A stretch of DNA of 64,000 nucleotides from Mytilisepta virgata (taxonomy: Eukaryota; Mollusca; Bivalvia; Mytilida; Mytilidae). Positions 13,252-24,344 of this stretch are shown here, in pieces (positions within the stretch are counted from its first letter, which is position 1; the number at the start of each line of letters is the position of its first letter). Where the stretch lies: contig CM051516.1 of assembly GCA_028015205.1 (NCBI GenBank), positions 52,146,230-52,210,229 of the forward strand. Direction: 5' to 3'. The notes beneath the pieces were generated by a model, which searched no databases, was not told the origin of the DNA, and saw nothing but the letters and a program-made list of their open reading frames with translations. The translations under genes were made by a program, and so were the position numbers.

Positions 13252-14187
13252 GTATCCCCGCACTTCGAATGAAGTTGGCGGTTATTTGTAACCGGTCCGT
13301 CTGTCCGTCCGTCCGTCTGTCTGTCCGTCCGTCTGTCCATCTGTGCGCTTGTCCGTCTGTCCCTCTGTTAGATAATCTAGTCACCAGAACTCCTCGTTCA
13401 CGTTTAATTTCATGCATTTAATTTCTATACAGTGTTGTCAGAAACTGTAGGTAGATACGCAATAAGGTTTTAGAATTTTGATTTTCAAAAATAGGGGCCC
13501 ACAGAGGTCGAATTTCGAAAATTGGAAATTTAAAATTGTGACCTAAACTCCTCAGTCATTTCTCATGTATGCTTTTAATTTCTATACAGTATTATCACAT
13601 ACTGTATGTAGATGCTCGATAAGGTTTTCGAATTTTGATTTTTAAAAATTAGGGTCACATGTGTCGAATTTCAAAAATTGGAAGTTTAAACTAAACTGCT
13701 TATTAATTTTTCATTTTATGCTTTTAATTTCTATACAGTATTGTCACATACTGTATGTAGATGAGCAATAAGGTTTCAGAATTTTGATTTTGACAACTTG
13801 AGGCCCACAAGGGTTGCATTTCGGAAATAGTGAATTTAAGTTTGTGCCTTAAACTCCTCTTTTATTTTTCATTTAGATTTATCAAATTTATTTGTATATA
13901 TATAATATTGTTCTTTATTTTCTGTAGATATGCGAAAAGGTTTTTAATTTTGAAAATCTATTCAGGGATCAAATTTTGGGACCGAATATGGTGAAATTGC
14001 TAATTTTGTTTTGTCTCTGGAAATACTCATTCATTTTTGTTTCAGTTGTTTCATTTGTGTATAATATTGTTCTTCACTATGTGTAGATGTGCAATAAGGT
14101 TTTCAATTTTTAAATTTGATTTCAGACTGAAATTGTTAATTTGCTAATTTTTCACTGTTAATTGTTTTTGGTGCAGTGCGAGGATTG
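13252..14187. mobile_element. Family D fold-back element, copy 2
   Basis: The left end reads 'atccccgcacttcgaatgaa' (13253-13272), then a TCCG/TCTG-rich run to about 13370. The right end is a degenerate inverted match, 'gtgcgaggatt' (about 14177-14187). Units keyed by 'aactcct'-like blocks occur near 13387, 13548, 13689 and 13852. The unit variants come in the same order as in copy 3 (27893): a 'cctcattca'-type unit, a 'cttattaattttt' unit, a unit with 'ttgttcttta' and a unit with 'tttgtctctggaaatac'. That shared order shows descent from one element. Copy 1 carries the same units on the opposite strand. No ORF. Confidence 0.7.
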
Positions 14188-14577
14188 ACATCGTTTCTGA
14201 TGGCTCCAATTTCTAGTTTTAACATAATCCTAGATTCATCGGACGACAAACGGTCTCTTTTTGAACTGGTTGGGCACATCACAGCAAGAAAATATTATAT
14301 ACGTCAATTCTGTAACCATTTGTCTCTTTCAAAGGTTTATAGATTTATTAAATGTCTCCTGATTATAGAGAGGTTAAAACATAACTACTGCGTGGTGTGG
14401 ATTATGTATTTGTGTCGTCTGTTTTGCTAAACGGAAATGACAATCTTAAGATTAGGAAAAATGTTTTGAGAGTATGATTATGTTAAAAAAAAGGTTTCTT
14501 GGTGCAATATCAATTTTAAGATAACAAAAAAGACCCTTAATAAGTGTAAATCACTAATAGAATCGGAAATTTAATTT
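14188..14577. other. Unassigned DNA
   Basis: An 84-codon plus-strand frame (14176-14430) begins in the D element end and has no domain. Nothing else seen. Confidence 0.5.
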
Positions 14578-15010
14578 TTAGCATCGTATACAGCATAGTA
14601 TAAATTTACTATATCTAATATTAGTATCTTTGGATTGTTATTTTGAAACTCCTGGGAAGATGCCTCTGCTGGTGGACCCTAGGTCCCCGAGAGTATTCGC
14701 CAACCCAGTCGTCAGATTTGTCTGACATGATTATTCATTGATTTGCTACAGAAATTACCAGTATTTAGCAAAATTCAAAAATAATAGAAATACTAAGGGT
14801 TCATTCCTTGTATTGCAAATGGTAGATCTCCTTAGCTTAAATTTGGCTTCCTATTTCGGTATTTTTGGTTGAGTACTTCTTTAATATAAGTTTGGTTTTT
14901 GGTCTTCCAAATGTTTCGGTTTTAATGCTGCTGATGAGAGGTAACCCCTTGAAATGCGTCGTATACAGCATAGTATAAATTTACTATATCTAATATTAGT
15001 TGTTATTTTT
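14578..15010 (+). repeat. Family B repeat, about one unit plus a partial
   Basis: Two copies of the key block 'cagcatagtataaatttact' (14592 and 14965, spacing 373 bp) bracket one unit. Within the unit are 'gtcagatttgtctgac' (palindrome, GTCAGACttGTCTGAC in better copies), 'attaccagtatttagc', 'gtagatctccttagct' and 'gctgctgatgagagg'. The right end stops at a 'ttgttatttt' block, directly against the 5' end of a family C element. No ORF. Confidence 0.85.
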
Positions 15011-15013
15011 TTT

Positions 15014-15591
15014 AGCTCGCCTGACCCAAAGGGTCCAATTAAGACCAAACTTTCAACAGATATGGCTGCTATGACTACAAATAAAAATGAGCGGGGGGGG
15101 GGGGGGGGGTGAATTTTAAAAATCTTCTATGAAACTACATGGCCAATTGGAACCAGACTTGGCAGCAATGGTCCTTAGATGGCCCTATTTCATAATTGTG
15201 TCTGATGAGCTGGACTGTCAACCAAGATGACCAGGAGAGCAAAACATATTTTAACATAGGATCCTATGGGAAAATTCATTTAAAAATCTCCCGGTCTGAA
15301 AATTGGAACTAAACCTTAACATAGGACTCAAATTCATTTAAAAATCGTCTTAGAAACCATCGGGTCAATTGGAACCAGACTGGACAGCAATGCTTCTTAA
15401 ATGGTCCTCTTTCAGAATTGTGTCCGATGACCTGGACTCTGGACCAAGATAACTGCCTCAGCCGAACTTAGTTTAACATAGGAACCTATGGAAAAACCAG
15501 CGATATTGACTTTTACACTTAGATTTTTAGGCATGCTTTAGGCGGACAAGTTACATTCAGGTGAGCGATACAGGCTCTTATGAGCCTCTAG
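15014..15591 (+). mobile_element. Family C Helitron-like non-autonomous element
   Basis: The 5' end 'agctcgcctgacccaaaggg' (15014) matches the terminal block of the inverted copy ending at 22453. Inside are two or three satellite units of about 165 bp with blocks 'ccaattggaaccagact', 'agcaatggtcc', 'gtgtccgatga' and 'cttagtttaacatagg'. The 3' end carries 'ggtgagcgatacaggctc', a hairpin AGGCTC-TTAT-GAGCCT (15572-15587) and then CTAG followed by T (15588-15592). A hairpin just before CTRR is the classical Helitron 3' end, so rolling-circle mobility is likely. There is no Rep/helicase ORF. A run of 17 G lies at 15093-15109. Confidence 0.75.
15572..15591 (+). other. Helitron-type 3' terminus (hairpin plus CTAG)
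   Basis: A six-base-pair stem AGGCTC/GAGCCT with a TTAT loop is followed immediately by CTAG and T. This matches the hairpin-CTRR rule for Helitron termination and marks the exact end of the element. Confidence 0.7.
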
Positions 15592-16770
15592 TTTATATGG
15601 AGTGTTCTCTGAAGACCTATAATATCCATTCTAAAATAAAATTCACTAAACAGTTAGTATATTTAAAAAATAAATGTGACAAAGGGTTAGCTTATATATA
15701 GTTAATAACCGAATCGGTTTCATTTCAATTTCGAAATTCACCAATGAGTTTAATCCTATAAAACACGCCGTCTGACGTAAAAAACATTTCTGTTTGATAC
15801 AGGTGATTGGTATGTCATTGTTGACCTTTGCTATCCATTTTGTTGTTTGTTTATACAATTAGAGAACCTGTCAATGAATCGTCCATAAGAACAATTGTGT
15901 TGTTTTGCATGTGATTGCCAAACAACCAAGGGCAATGTACCTCATATATAATTTATCCTGACTTTTATCGTACTTGATTATTACACGCTGTAAATGTTCT
16001 GCAGAAAAATTGCCTACATGCACATATAGCAAATGATATCATAAGGTTTAGTGATACCGTGTTTAAAAAACATACATTAGCATAAGACCAAAGTTCTATT
16101 TCATACCTAACCAGACAAATTTAATTCTGAAATTAACTGTCTGATAGGAAATCTCAGTCATAGGTGTTCCTAATGTCACATATTCTGTTACACGATAGCA
16201 GCATATCCTTCAGAGATTAATGAAAATACATTGTCACTCACTCACTTTTTAAAAAATTAAAAACTGAAGCATCATTTGTTTGTTATGTGAAAATATAAAC
16301 ATTAATAAAAAGAACTCTTATGAATGAATAAACAGCCATATGCTATCGTTAATGATTCAATATGGTTTCTGTTGTATTATCATATCTATTTGTCCGTAAG
16401 ATTACAATACAACTAAGCAACTACAAACACATTAATCTATATTTGTATATTTGGTATTTTACATTCGTTTGATGATTATATGTAAACAAACACAATATTA
16501 TGCCATCGTGTGCTTTATAACTCTCTAACACCAGTTGTGATTGAACGTTAATTGCTGTAATTGTTAAGGAAGACGTACCAAAGCATAAAGTCTTTTAACT
16601 TTTTACTACCACAGCATGCTAGGTGATGATCAATGTCACAGCAGCTGCAGTATTGTAGCTAGAGTACTGTGTCAACTATAATAATGTACATGTAGGTTCT
16701 GTGACAATTTTTGATCCCAGCGAAGCTACAACGAGGTCCTATTGAACGCGATGGAGCAGTCGTGTGTGAT
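15592..16770. other. Unassigned AT-rich DNA
   Basis: No gene, array or inverted repeat recognised. Confidence 0.55.
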
Positions 16771-17000
16771 TTATAAACAACAAAATGGATAACAGGAAAG
16801 GTTAAACAATGAAATACCAATCAATTAAAGCATTCTAACTTGACAAACTCCCGACAAAAAATAACATAAAAGAGTACAACACACAAACATGAGAGGCAGT
16901 ATAGTCTGACTAGGTACAGACACTGACCAGCCGTGGGGTTAAACCGCTTTCATGTGTACCCCCACCTTATTTATCCTGACACTCTGGTGTGTAAAAACAC
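16771..17000 (-). repeat. Family F repeat fragment
   Basis: Shares 'caatgaaataccaatcaatc' (16807-16826) and the following 'aaaataacataaaagagtac' stretch (16857-16876) with 40247-40346. The remainder ('gactgaccagccgtgggg'-like, 16918-16938) has no second copy here. No ORF. The strand is inferred from the copy at 40247, which abuts a minus-strand A element. Confidence 0.45.
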
Positions 17001-18639
17001 TATAAAAACCAATACAATATGATTACCAACAAGGCGATCGCTTGCTAGATTGCTAGAACTGCAACGTTAGGGTACATAATTTAGATAGAAGGGTCAGAAT
17101 GTGCTCGTTTCAACTATAAAACTAGCTCAGGCTCTCACTGCTTCAGGTCGGATACAGTCACTGTATTAAATGAAAAGTCTGAAATAACACTCCCATAAGG
17201 AATTAATGCTACCACATAGTTCAATAGAAATTGGCATTATTCGAATTATGAATTTAAAGTCTAAGTCAACGGGAGGAAGAGCAAGTTTTACAGAATTGCA
17301 CATATTTCATATTTGTAGCCCTTTTTATCCGGCTCAAATCCGTTCACAACTATAAATAATTGTTACAATAAGTAGTTTTTAAGTAGTAGATACAGAAATA
17401 TTGAGACTTGCTGTTTATCGTTCTCGTTTACAAATCCATCAACCTGATCATTTAGATCATATTCATTTCGATTCTTACTTATGGATATAACTGTTGAAGA
17501 ATGATAGCTGTAAAACATAATATTTCTGGTGTTTTCAATGTAATTGAGCCTATAAATGTATAAAACGCTGGATGTGAATCACAATCGGCTGCTCCATTGC
17601 GGGTAATGTGAACCCATCCACAAGGGAACCGTTTCTGTGGTAGTTAACTAAACTCAGATACTAAACACAGCTGATCTTTGGCTTATGGTCGTTTTTATTA
17701 GGAAAGAAACATTAATTATATAAAAAATGTACGGCACAAATTTTAATATCGTGTAAATATATAACATTTCTTCAAATTAAGACTCTCCTGTTGTGCTGCA
17801 GGAAGAAAATTTCAATATTTTGTAAGCAAAACAAGAATCCTACATGTTATAAAAAAGCCGAAAAAAATAATAATGAATAACTAAAAAAAAAAAAAAAACA
17901 ATAAATAAATAAAATAAAAAGAAATCGTTTAAATGTATATGTTGGAAAATACATTTCGTTCATATTTATTTCCACGTTATTTCATGTAATTAAGTTTGTG
18001 AATATTGGATACCAGGCAAAACCTACATTGTACGTTTTATTTCAATTATGAATCCAGAAAAAACAAAAACAGGAACAAACGCATGAAACAACGCTGGAAA
18101 GGGAATTTGTTTTTACCACGGGGTTTTTGTCAAGCGGAAACAAATTATCTGCAGTAAAAAACAAAATTATTCTTGACAGGAAAAAGTGGCGACAAAAGTA
18201 TTCAAGATTCTAAGAAAACAACTTGGGAAGGTAAATAATTAAACTAAAAACAGTTTTTAAATTAACTATATGGTCCTATGTCATATTAAAAAGATGTAAT
18301 ACATGTACATGTACGTGATCTATCCGAGGAAAAATTTTTTTTCTTTACGGTTGCTGTAAGTAAGCTGTCAAGATAAGCCCCATGTAAACAGATGTTCTCT
18401 TTATATATTTTCTGAACTGAAATTGGCATCATTGAGTTACTACTACTGAGTCGATACCTCAAGATCTGCTGATGAGATGGACTCAGCTTCTTGTATTTCG
18501 ATACAAGCCTGCAATGGGCAATTTAAATTTACCGTTAAATTTTGTGAGAACTAAGGACTATATCCCTCGTGCTTTACCATTTTTTGGCAATTTTGGATTT
18601 TTTAAAATTTGATCCTTTATTTATCTTGTTTTTGGTTTC
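17001..18639. other. Unassigned AT-rich DNA with an A tract
   Basis: Contains a run of 16 A (17883-17898) followed by an AAAT-rich stretch. No adjacent element can be tied to it. No gene seen. Confidence 0.55.
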
Positions 18640-18940
18640 AATAGATTAAGCCGTGAGCAGGACCATTCAGTTGTATCTAGACGAAATGTGCACACCGGGC
18701 ACGACAGTTACGAATCAACTGTGAAATTTATACCCCATAGGTAGGCTGTTGGTATGTTACTTCTTAGGACGGGGAGTTCACAATCGGAAAATTAAAATCA
18801 TCACGTTTGTCATAAACGTTTGATTTCAATCGCCCATTATTATCTATGTACATGTGCACATCTGATATGATGCAGATGTTGTGTATATAGTCTCTTTCAT
18901 TTCAAGTTCATTGTGATAGATGGGCTGCATGTAATCCAAA
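18640..18940 (-). pseudogene. Reverse-transcriptase relic, central fragment
   Basis: On the minus strand this fragment translates in pieces to the segment just downstream of the RT catalytic box. A E-L-E-M-K-E-T block (about 18905-18885) is followed by an I-D-N-N-G-R-L block, Y-D-K-R-D-D-F-N-F-P-I-V-N (about 18815-18775) and a G-V/I-Y-like block near 18735. The YIDD motif itself is missing, cut off at the junction with the neighbouring relic. Stops and shifts interrupt every segment. It lies directly downstream, on the minus strand, of the C-terminal relic at 18941-19490, so the two are separate copies joined head-to-tail. Confidence 0.7.
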
Positions 18941-19490
18941 AAACCAAAATCCATTAGATAGACAAAACCCGGGAAGACAAATGAACAACCACAAGCACAA
19001 CAAACAAACACTGAAAACTAAAAACAATGAACAACACGTACTCCTAAAAACTAGGAGTGACCTCAGGTGTTCCGGAAGGGTAAGCAGTTCCTGCTCCGTA
19101 TACGGCACCGGTCGTGAAGTTCAACAAAGTAAATCCGGTGGTAGTCACAAATCGGTGGAGGTACATGAAATGTTACGACCATGGGAACAGGTCCAACATC
19201 ATGTTAGATATTGGAACACTAACGGTCAATCAATTCGTGATGACGACTGTAAAAATTCCCAAGTGATGACATCATCTTATCCCTGATAAAAACCTGGATA
19301 AGAAGCTTTTGTGACAGCAATAGTCCTCTTTTGTAACTCATGCATGCCCTTGAGTATCGGATAAGCTGCGAAACGTAGACGCCATGTGCAGGCGATGCTT
19401 GTATATTGCTACTCAAGAAGGGAAAGTTAACAATAGGAAAGTCGAAGTCATCACGTTTATCATACATTTGTCTTCAGATGTCTCTCAGTG
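18941..19490 (-). pseudogene. Reverse-transcriptase relic, C-terminal part and 3' UTR
   Basis: An 82-codon minus frame (19467-19219) holds the RT C-terminal region: K-R-D-D-F-D-F-P-I-V-N-F-P-F near its start, then G-V-Y-V-S-Q-L-I-R-Y-S-R-A and, at the end, R-H-H-E-L-I-D-R. After a stop, a second frame (19108-18908) carries the continuation Y-T-E-Q-E-L-L-T-L-P-E-H-L-R-S and runs into a T-rich 3' UTR that ends in the 'cccgggaagacaa' block shared with 2834. It is the C-terminal fragment of the same RT family as 31639. It is 5' truncated, which is usual for RT-derived retroposons, and clearly broken. Confidence 0.8.
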
Positions 19491-19745
19491 TCTCCCATGT
19501 GGTAAAATTAAACACAATTTAAATAGGGTAGGACGGAACACAATGGGAACCTATTTTGACTGCCGTTGTAAAAAGGAGGGTGGTTGGGTAGGCTCGGATA
19601 ATTTAGCCTTCTGTAGCGGCTATTAACCTCCCCTTTTTCGAACTACAGAAGGGTTCTTTAGTGTGCAGGGAGCGTGTCATTCTTCAAACACGTTACCCAT
19701 TACTATGGTCCGCGGTCAGGATTTCCTTATTATGACCTAACACAC
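19491..19745 (-). repeat. Family A element, internal part
   Basis: Contains 'ttttgactgcc', 'gataatttagccttctgtag', 'ctacagaagggttctttag', 'cactttagtgtgcag'-type text and 'actatggtccgcggt' (19704-19718), as in the copy at 846. The TCAA tail and the 5' 'gtgggttg' end are both absent. It abuts RT DNA on the left and family G on the right. Confidence 0.7.
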
Positions 19746-20030
19746 ATTAACTAAAAGGGTTGAGCCTTCATGTAGATAGAACAATGGAAGAAATAATAGA
19801 GGATGCCATGTGACTTTCAACCTGTAAGAACATCCATGATCATAAGTGCCAAGGAAACAATGGTGTCCATATTCAACAAAAATAACACATAGCGGAATTT
19901 TCTCGCTGCGTTGAAGACCCATTGGTAGCCTTGAGCTGTTTTCTGCTCTTTGGTTGGGTTGTTGTCTCTTTGACCCATTCCCGGTTTCCATTCTGTTGTT
20001 GTCTCTTTGATATAACAGTTTTCCGTACAT
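19746..20030 (-). repeat. Family G retroposon-tail fragment
   Basis: A 97-codon minus frame spans this region. Its upstream part reads K-R-Q-Q-P-N-Q-R-A-E-N-S-S-R-L-P-M-G-L-Q-R-S, wording I recognise from dispersed mussel repeats ('tcaaagagacaacaaccca' on the minus strand). It is likely a retroposon 3' region and not a gene. No start context or domain supports translation. Confidence 0.5.
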
Positions 20031-20550
20031 TTTATTTTATTTTGAATCTATATTCATACTTGCTACTGACAAGTTGATTTTGACTGTTTCCCTTTATTGT
20101 CTTTCTAAGACTTTTATGGTCTATAGTTTGCTACTAACAACACAGTTCTAACAAGATTATAAATTATACCTTTAGAAAAACTCTTGTAGTTTCAAGGAAA
20201 AATACGCAAAATTTTAATAAAACACAATTTGTCATAAATGCACTCGAATTATCTAAAACCGATTACTTTGTTAAAACACAGTATTGTCGATGGTATGTAA
20301 TCTATAACAACAAGAAAAATAAACAAGATTTAGTGCATCCATCATTTATTTTATTACTCAACATTTGCTCTAGCAGGACAGGACAGTTTGTTTTGCCATC
20401 TGTTTATATTCCTAAGTCTCCTTTTCCTTCTTCTGTTTTGTAACCAAACTCTCACTGCGGGTATTGGGTCAAACATGCTGACTTATGACCCAAGCACGAT
20501 TATTGCAAGCACTGAATTATTACCAGAATGATGATCTTTAAAATAACTTC
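20031..20550. other. Unassigned AT-rich DNA
   Basis: No feature recognised. Confidence 0.55.
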
Positions 20551-22453
20551 AGGCTGACGTGGTGAACCTGTATCGCTAACGTGGTTCCTTTTCAATATTT
20601 GTTGATTTAGCTGCTCAGCTTCGTCGATTTTTTTTAATTTGACCAATCAAAAATAAGAAATTGTTCATGGTGGTCATCAGTTGTCTGATAAAGGAGAACT
20701 TCTATAATTTCCTTGCATAGATTTTACCTCTCATCCTATGTTGACAAGAATATTTAATTTTCACTTTGGGTCCCATGTTAAATAAGATAAGGTTTGGTTG
20801 TCAACTGGGTTTGCAGTGGTTATCACACAATTCCAAAAACGTACTGCAATTTTCAATTCCGTCATTGACTTGGATGCATTATGCAAAGTCTATGCAGGTC
20901 GACCTTGCATAAATGCTACATACCAAGTTCCACTTCAATTGGCTTTACAATATCAGAGAATATTTTTCTTATTGGACCAATAAGAAATAAAGAAAATTGT
21001 TAATGGCGCCCACATTAGTTGTCCGAAAAATATATGAACCCTATAAAAAACCTTCCACGGATTTTTCATAATAATTTTTAGTTCATTTGGCTGTATCCTT
21101 TAAATGGACAAGATTTTTTAAATAAATTTATCCAATGAGAAATAAAGTTGATTTGTTCATGGCGGCCATGTAATCGTTCGATGGAAATAAAACATGCAGA
21201 TTTAATCCAGAGATGCTTCAGTTCATTTGACTATATGGTTTCAGAGGAGATTTGTTTTTAAAATTTGACCAATGAGATAAAGGATTTGTTCATTGCGGTC
21301 ATGTTTGCCATGTAATGAGGAAAAAATATGCAAAATTTGTCAAGGTATTTCCAAAAAAAGATTCATATCAAGTTGAAGTTCTTTTGGCTATACGTTTTCA
21401 GAGAAGATTATTTTATTTTTAAAATTTGACCAATGACAAATAGGATTACCATAGTTGTCCGATCGGGACAAATATGCAAACGTTTTAAATGTCTTTCATA
21501 GATGATTAATACCAAGTTTCAGATCATTTTTCAGGGGGGATTTCAGAAACAACAGTCCGGATTATTGGACATGACGGTGAGGGAGGACCATCTAAAGATC
21601 ATTGCTGCCAAGTCTGATTCCAATTGGCCAAGTGCTTTCAGAAAAGAAAATGTTTTAATAAATTTTTCCATAGAGTCCTATGTTGAACTAAGTTCGGCTG
21701 CCACAGCCTAACTTAGTTTAACATAGGACTCTATAGAAAAAAGGACCGCCACGGTCATTTTTGTGACATTCGAGGTCATTGGACAAAAGTCTGAGAGAAG
21801 ATCATCTGAGGACCATTTCTGTAAAATCTGGTTTCAATTGGCTCAGTGATTTAAGAAAGATTTTTAAATGCGTTTTCCTGGGTCCCATGTTAAACTAAGT
21901 TCGGCTGTGGCGGCCATCTTGGATGACAGTCCGGATTATCTCACATAAGTCTGAACGAGGACCACCTAACGATCATTGCTGCCAAGTTTGGTTTCAATTG
22001 GCTCAGTGGTTTCAGACAAGTGTCCTTTGTTAAATTTAGTTCGGCTGTGGCGGCCATCTGTGTTGACAGTCCGGATCAACGGACATACTTCTGAAAGAGA
22101 ACACCCTAAGGACCATTCCCGCCAGGTTTGGTCCAATCTGGCCATGTAGTTCCACAGAAGAATATTTATAAATTCACCTCCCCCCTTTTTCTATTTTTAG
22201 TTGGTTGACACAATTCTGAAAGAGGACCATCTAAGAACCATTTCTGCCAGGTTCACACTAGACTGTTTTTAAAATTCATCTCCCTTTTTTCGATATTTAG
22301 TAACAACCGCCGATTTGGTTGGATGTCAGGATATAATGTTGAAAGGTTGATTCCAATTGGTCCAGTGGTTTCATAGTAGAATACCTTTAAAAGAAATATT
22401 ACGGACGACAGACGCAAAGTGATGTCAATAGCTCACTTTGGTCCAGGTGAGCT
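20551..22453 (-). mobile_element. Family C Helitron-like element, inverted, about 1.9 kb
   Basis: The minus-strand 5' end is at 22453: 'agctcacctggaccaaagtg', whose arms AGCTCAC/GTGAGCT (22430-22453) form a stem. A 'gcgtctgtcgtccgtaa' block (22415-22399) follows. The decayed 3' end lies near 20566-20580 ('cctgtatcgctaac' on the plus strand). Two kinds of tandem unit are present. One type, at 20640-21500, has 'ccaatgagaaataaa', 'tgttcatggcggcc' and 'atatgcaaa' blocks. The other, at 21500-22400, has the 'aactaagttcggctgtggcgg' type satellite seen at 24345. Small frames at 21502-21711 and 22419-22619 fall inside repeats and are not genes. No Rep/helicase is present. Confidence 0.7.
21663..21742. 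repeat. Palindrome inside the C satellite
   Basis: Arms of about 38-39 bp (21663-21700 and 21704-21742) centred on 'cca' are nearly perfect inverted copies of the 'aacttagtttaacatagg' portion of the C unit. Part of one unit is therefore inverted relative to its neighbours, which continue in minus orientation at 21887. Confidence 0.75.
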
Positions 22454-24344
22454 AAAAACATATATTGGTATAAAGTTTGAGAAACAGATCCTGAAAATGT
22501 TTACCACTTTAGATAGGTGCATCTTTAAAGACGTTCTGCAATTAATTCTGACTCATCTACATCTGAACCCAAACTGCGAACTACATGATTCTCAATTAAT
22601 ATCAATGATTCTTACATAAATTTGTTTTTCATTCTGTTCCGAGTGCTGAATGACCTGTCAAAAATCTACAATTGTAACGTGAAAACACAAAGCATATTTA
22701 GCCAGTTTTTCCAAATTTTGAAATATCTCTTGGTGCTTCAATATGTCGTCTGAAAACTTCCCAATTTGGAAGGATTTTTTAGCATTTTTATAGCATAGAC
22801 CGAAGATTTGACCACTCAAAACTTAATTCATCGGAACCTAGTTAAGGCTAAATTACAGTTTCATGTTCAATGGATTCTGATATCAAATCACCTTCAACAA
22901 TGTGTGTTTTCGTCTGGTTACCATAGTGATCTGCAATAAATTGAAAATCTGTTTCAGGACTGTCTGGGGAAGTTGAAGATTCTAGAATCTGACAAATTCT
23001 TGTTTAGTATAATCTCTCCTGGTTCTTTTTTTTAATATTACTAAAACTACTGCTCAAGCAGATCTTTAATGTTAATTTTTTTTTCACATAATATTTTGAC
23101 TTTTTTCAATACCTTTCTAGTTTTTTGCAAAGCATATTTTGCACTAAATATCATATGCTCATGGTTGCTAAATGTTGCTTCAATCATGTCATGTACATCA
23201 GAAAAGATAATATTATATTGTTCGTTATTATACCTAAGTACACCCAATTCAGTATGAACATGAAACATAAGTCTAATTAGTTATGCAGTTTTGTATGATG
23301 AAAAGTACATATAAAGTCCTTTAATTAGCAGTAACATTTTCTGAGGCTAGATTTGATAATGTAAACAAAATTTTGAGTATATTCTATATAGATTGTAAGG
23401 TGTTTACTGTATGTGCGGATGCATGTATGAAGTTATACAAAGAATTGAACATTTCTGATTTAAAAAAATGTTTCATGTTATTACTTAATGTATTATTACT
23501 AGAGTCAGACGATGGGCAATGCATTATGTTTGGAAATTATGTTTATTCCATTTTTATCTCCACTCCAGTCTTTTTACCGACCATTACTTTTGTTTCATCT
23601 GTTGCAAAATATAACATTTCGTAAGATCCAGACCAAGACTAACACGATAATCAGAAACAGTCGTTACTATTGGGATTTCGATATTTGCTTAAAAGAAATT
23701 TCTGCCTCTCTATCTCTCACAAACCTTATACAGATAAGTATTTTCGAAAAAGTGATATCAGTACGTTCATCTATCTTAACAACAAAAAGGTTTATAAGTT
23801 TTAAAAAGAATTTATAAGGAAGGTTTATATAAATAATATCTTGGTCGCGATTGACTAAGAATTCAAACCGAAAACTTTATCAGAAGTTATAGCCCCTGGA
23901 AATATAAAATATGAGAATTGTAAGTATTCTCGTCTTAACATTGAAAACATATTTTTTTTTATGAAAGGGTTATATGAACATCTGAGACAATTTCATATGA
24001 GTGCTGGTTAGAAATGTTTTGATAATGTAATGAATGCTGACAATTCTTGTGGGATTATAAAAAAAAAATAATATGAAAGTGGTGTATCTAAAAAATCTCC
24101 GACAAGTTAAAAAATCATTGCGGATAGATAATTAGAATATATGCACTCTAATACTTATTAAAAGAATTATCAAATGCCAACATCCTAGTTCACAAAAAAT
24201 AATCTTGCAGATGGAGACACTGGAAAACTGTTCTTTTGTAATTGTCTATTTAACATGTTTAATTCCGATGTCTATTTTGGATTTATCACAATTTCAAATA
24301 CATAATTTAATTGCAAGGAAGAAGATAATAGAAAATTCAGTCAA
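22454..24344. other. Unassigned AT-rich DNA
   Basis: Two plus-strand frames of 83 and 101 codons overlap at 23373-23817. They have no domain and no splice context, so I do not call a gene. No repeats recognised. Confidence 0.5.

Noticed and set aside
13300..13370. TCCG/TCTG run as an independent microsatellite
   Set aside because: The same type of run sits just inside the ends of the D and H elements, so it belongs to them.
19737..20030. 97-codon minus frame as a protein gene
   Set aside because: Its wording matches a dispersed retroposon tail, and it lies between other retroposon fragments.
23373..23817. Two overlapping frames of 83 and 101 codons
   Set aside because: No similarity to any domain I know and no support from either neighbour or splice signals.
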